This document shows positions 59,321-64,000 of a stretch of DNA of 64,000 bases, piece by piece. A program made the position numbers and the translations under genes. The first letter of the stretch is position 1. Every line of letters begins with the position of its first letter. Origin of the DNA: Podocnemis expansa (taxonomy: Eukaryota > Chordata > Testudines > Podocnemididae). Location: NCBI GenBank assembly GCA_007922195.1, contig ML682092.1, positions 1,389,721 to 1,453,720 on the forward strand. Reading direction: 5' to 3'. Under the pieces are notes generated by a model, which worked only from the letters and a program-made list of their open reading frames with translations, was not told where the DNA came from and made no database searches.

Positions 59321-59683
59321 GGGGACACTGCTCGAAGAAGAAACGGAGGTTACTCACCTTTTGTTCAGTAGCCATGGTTCTTCGAGATGCGTGTCCCCAC
59401 ACTACTCCACTCCCCCGCGTCCCCTCTACTTAGGTGTTATCCTTGTCAGGGGACTCCATGGTGGAGAAGAAATAGCGGGGGGGACGGGTGCACACTTTCC
59501 AAACAGTGGGAAAGTGGTCGCGAGCCCTTTGCCCGCGCCCCCCCCGCCCCCGCCCCCAGGGATTCTGCTGTAAAAGTCTCCGACACTGGGTGCGGGCACA
59601 GCCACACACCTACAGTGGAGCAGTGCGGGGACACGCATGTCGAAGAACCATGGCTACTGCACAAAAGGTGAATAACCTCCATT
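59321..59683 (+). repeat. DIRS B internal complementary region and right terminal repeat
   Basis: 59346-59411 ('ggaggttactcacctttt', 'gtagccatggttcttcgaga') and 59614-59683 ('cgaagaaccatggctac', 'caaaaggtgaataacctcc') are inverted copies of about 66 bp. The interval 59490-59660 is complementary to the left end. This hairpin plus inverted repeat is the DIRS 3' architecture. Confidence 0.82.
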
Positions 59684-61563
<1,880 letters not shown>

Positions 61564-61750
61564 CATGGAGCCTGTGTTAATGCGATGGATCTCTGGCAAT
61601 TTACCCCTTTACATGAAGCTGCATCGAAGAATCGTGTAGAAGTTTGCTCTTTGTTGCTTAGCCATGGTGCAGATCCAACACTTGTCAACTGCCATGGCAA
61701 GAGTGCTGTGGATATGGCTCCAACACCAGAACTAAAGGAGAGACTGACCT
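61564..61750 (+). CDS. TNKS: Tankyrase 1 internal exon (end of ankyrin cluster 2)
   Basis: A 187-nt exon with acceptor 'ttctcactcttag' and donor 'gtaagt'. It has 62 codons, beginning [20 protein letters not shown], then [40 protein letters not shown] and LT, plus the first base of a Tyr codon. It completes the last two ankyrin repeats of cluster 2 and its C-terminal cap. [19 protein letters not shown] is the tankyrase 1 version; TNKS2 has SYGADPTLLNCHNKSAIDL as I recall. The Lys in PELKER differs conservatively from the Arg I expect in mammals. The next exon (YEFKGHS in the family) lies beyond the window. Confidence 0.97.
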
Positions 61751-62032
61751 GTAAGTATTTCAACTTTGAAATATTTGTTAATATAAACTGACACACCTCT
61801 CAAACCCAGTTCCTTGTAAGTGATGGGCAAAGCAGCAGCGTATAGAGGTCTACATTTCTCACTTTTAAACTTGTAGAGATCTGTAGATGTTATCTTTCTT
61901 GAAATTGCATCTGTTCGTACAGTTTAAGCCCAAAAGGGTCCACTAGATCTATACTGACCTGTAAAATACAGTTCAGGCAATTTCACTTAGTTAACCCTAT
62001 CATGAGCTCTATAACTTGTGGTTGACTAATGC

Positions 62033-62110
62033 AGCAGTTCCTAGCCTTTTCCTTTATGTGGAGCACTACACCTTCACTGAAAGCTTTTGCGGACCACCAC
62101 ATAAGCAAGC
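62033..62110. mobile_element. hAT end relic
   Basis: 'cagttcctagccttttcctt' followed by 'ttgcggaccaccac' resembles the left end of cag(t)ggttcccaacc-type hAT elements. No right end was found. Confidence 0.4.
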
Positions 62111-62289
62111 CAATTTAAACATTATTTTTAATGTAGCCTAAGGTGAACAGGAGCCAAACATTTATATGAAGTTATTTAAAACACAGCTATTTCTAATAAT
62201 ATATTATGCTCACTCAGAAACATATTGCATTCATCACAGTACATTTATGTGCAGTAATTATCCTTTCTCCTTCGAGAGATTGCTCATGT

Positions 62290-64000
62290 CTTTTCCAAGT
62301 ATAGGTATGCATGTCTCCGTGCACGGCTACCAGAAGCCTTTTCCCCCAAGCAGCAGCTGTAGGGCTGGCTCCAACTCCCCCTGGAGTGGTGCACATCTGT
62401 CACAGTATATCAGAGGAAGCCAGAGCCCAGCCCACTCAGTTCCTTCTTTCCACCTCCAACGGCTACTGGAACCTTGCTACAACTGTGGCTGCCTTTAGTC
62501 AGTTTTCCCCCTGGTTAGTTAGGCTATTTGTTTTCTTGAGTGCTCCTTTGTTCCTGTTAATTAACATAGTTAAGTAGTTAGTACAACTGCCACAGGGCAT
62601 TATGCCAGGGTCTGCTGGTGTTCTTGGTGTGGAAAAGCTTTCCCCATGAGTGACCCGCATGAAAAATGTTTAAAATGTCTGGGCGAGACACATGTAAAAA
62701 ACAAGTGCGGCATCTGCAAGAACTTTAAGCCCAGAACTCAAAAAGGGAGGGAATTTTGACTGAAAGTCCTCCTTATGGAAACCACACTGTCCCTGGCTGG
62801 GGCCCCTCTGCAGTCGCTGGCACCGGACTCAGTTTCGGTGCACAGCACCCAGTCAGCACAGCTGCAGCACCAGCATTTACAGTGCCCAGAAGCCCCAGGC
62901 ACCATAGTGCCTCACCTAAGAAGCTGAAGAAGCACCAGCTGGGGTGCAGTAGCTCACCCAGATAGCTTCTGAAACAGCCCAAGCTCTGCTCCAAAGCCAC
63001 AAGAGGACCTGACATGCCTTCCAGCATCCTCCATGCTGGAGGCTTTTCAGGCTGCAAGGGCACTCATGTTGATGCCCTCATTGCCCATGGAAGTGGCTGC
63101 AACTCCTGCCGACAGAGGAAAACCCAAGCTGGGTCTACCTAGCTGGCACCTGAGCTGCTCAGCACCATCAGCGAGTGGATCGGCTCCGTGTTTCACGGAG
63201 AGTGGCTCAAAGCAGCACCAGATAGCCACAGAGAAAGGGGAAACCCCACAAGCTGCAGAACAGCAGCACAACGCAGCAAACACTTCCTCGCCCTCACTTG
63301 CAATTGACAGGAGGGTAGGAAATGTAGCCTCCGGTCAGTTTGACTCTAGATGTTTAACCTGGAGCAGCCGAGCCGCCAATCAGCTTGGCTGGAGTCAGAT
63401 CAATCACATTCCAGGAGAACTAGCCTGGGGTCTCGGGCAAGGCATTCAACACACAGAAGATCAAGAGATTCCTCAGCAAAGTGGCACCACTACTCCCCAA
63501 GTCCTAAGGCTCAGCACCAGAAGTGGCACCTTTTGAGTCGCTGAGAGCACAGCTCCAGTTCCCAATCCTCTCAGTATGATTCTGAGTCAAGCTGAGATTC
63601 TTACCAGTGCGAGAAGAGAAGAAAAAGAAGAAATTACTCTTCCTTATTATCTTCACAGGAATTTGAGAGAGCCAAGAACCAGGAACATACGGCTTCATCC
63701 CTACCACAGCTCCATCCTTGGTCCCAACGGCAGTGGCACGGGCAGTAGCCTTATTGAGGACCATGGCAACACCCTCTAGCTCCAGCACCACAATCGACTG
63801 CTTTGGTGGAAGCACAGTCAGCGCCTCCTGCCGTGGGAGGAAACCACCCCTCAGACACAGAATCAGACCCACAAGAGGGTACATCTAAAGAGACTGCCAG
63901 ACCACCTGAGGACCTGACCTCGGCTTTGTCCCAGAATGACATTAGAGGCCAAGCCACTTCACCCCCATTAGATGCTTTCAAGACATATGAGGAACCCCTG
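62290..64000 (+). mobile_element. DIRS-type retrotransposon C, 5' part, running off the window
   Basis: The left terminal region includes 'ccctggagtggtgcacatct' and 'gtcacagtatatcagagga' (about 62378-62420), unlike the ends of A, B and D. A gag-like frame follows. RT, RNase H and recombinase would lie right of the window. It sits in the TNKS intron after the 61564-61750 exon, in the sense orientation. Confidence 0.7.
62646..64000 (+). pseudogene. DIRS C gag-like protein, partial
   Basis: From ATG 62646 a frame reads 'MSDPHEKCLKCLGETHVKNK' then 'CGICKNFKPRTQKGREF' to a TGA at about 62757. This is the same Cys/His block as B ('GHEKCIKCLGEGH') and D ('GHSDCLCCLGESY'), followed by 'LKVLLMETTL' like 'LKLLLMEGALL' of B. 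Further right are Ser-rich and acidic blocks ('SQYDSES', 'SDTESDPQEGTSKETA' near 63840-63895). In-frame stops show that it is broken. It ends at the window edge, before the conserved C-terminal core. Confidence 0.65.

Larger units (their letters stand above)
51336..59683 (+). mobile_element. DIRS-type tyrosine-recombinase retrotransposon B
   Basis: The best preserved DIRS element in the window: 8.35 kb, about 5.95 kb without the hAT insertion. The left inverted terminal repeat (51336-51490) is complementary to the right one (about 59490-59660); matched words include 'ctccactgtaggtgtgtggc' and 'gggctcgcgaccactttccc'. Between them lie gag, RT, RNase H, a downstream conserved domain and a tyrosine recombinase. 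A further complementary copy of the outer end lies at 59346-59411, as expected for the internal complementary region of DIRS elements. All gene parts are on the + strand, the TNKS sense strand. Confidence 0.88.

Overview
The window is vertebrate genomic DNA: sparse small exons with GT-AG splice sites inside very long introns packed with retroelement and DNA-transposon relics. The repeat mix (CR1 LINEs with the CR1 3' tail, Penelope-like tails, DIRS-type tyrosine-recombinase retrotransposons, many short hAT elements with 8-bp target duplications, a repeat type abundant in turtles) points to a turtle. That call rests on recalled repeat families, not on a database search.

The only host gene I can support is TNKS (tankyrase 1) on the + strand. 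Five internal exons lie at 6655-6691, 7513-7588, 48028-48122, 60548-60614 and 61564-61750. Joined in phase, they encode one complete ankyrin repeat cluster, equivalent to ARC2 of mammalian tankyrase, which binds axin and other RxxPDG-type partners. Diagnostic residues fit TNKS rather than TNKS2. The SAM and PARP domains lie beyond the window on the right, and the first cluster beyond it on the left. The introns are 0.8, 40.4, 12.4 and 0.9 kb, plus two partial flanking introns.

Layout: 1-6.65 kb is intron with an endonuclease/RT LINE split by a CR1 copy, then a Penelope-like fragment with a GIY-YIG domain. 7.6-48.0 kb is one giant intron. It holds a nested hAT/Penelope/turtle-repeat complex (10.1-11.4 kb), a minisatellite-bearing DNA transposon (14.1-15.2 kb), a decayed DIRS element (D, 15.5-21.3 kb), CR1 pieces, a minus-strand LINE with an hAT insertion (29.3-31.1 kb), a truncated DIRS element (A, 37.3-41.2 kb) and a CR1 with four later insertions (43.4-46.5 kb). 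48.1-60.5 kb holds an inverted Penelope-tail pair abutting the best preserved DIRS element (B, 51.3-59.7 kb), whose tyrosine recombinase is split by a 2.4-kb hAT element. The right end (62.3-64.0 kb) is the 5' part of a fourth DIRS element (C).

No tRNA, rRNA, CRISPR array or bacterial-type operon was seen. The most unusual features are four DIRS elements in one gene, all in the same orientation; Penelope tails that recur as inverted pairs and carry a hammerhead-ribozyme-like core; and direct contact between several DIRS ends and Penelope tails.
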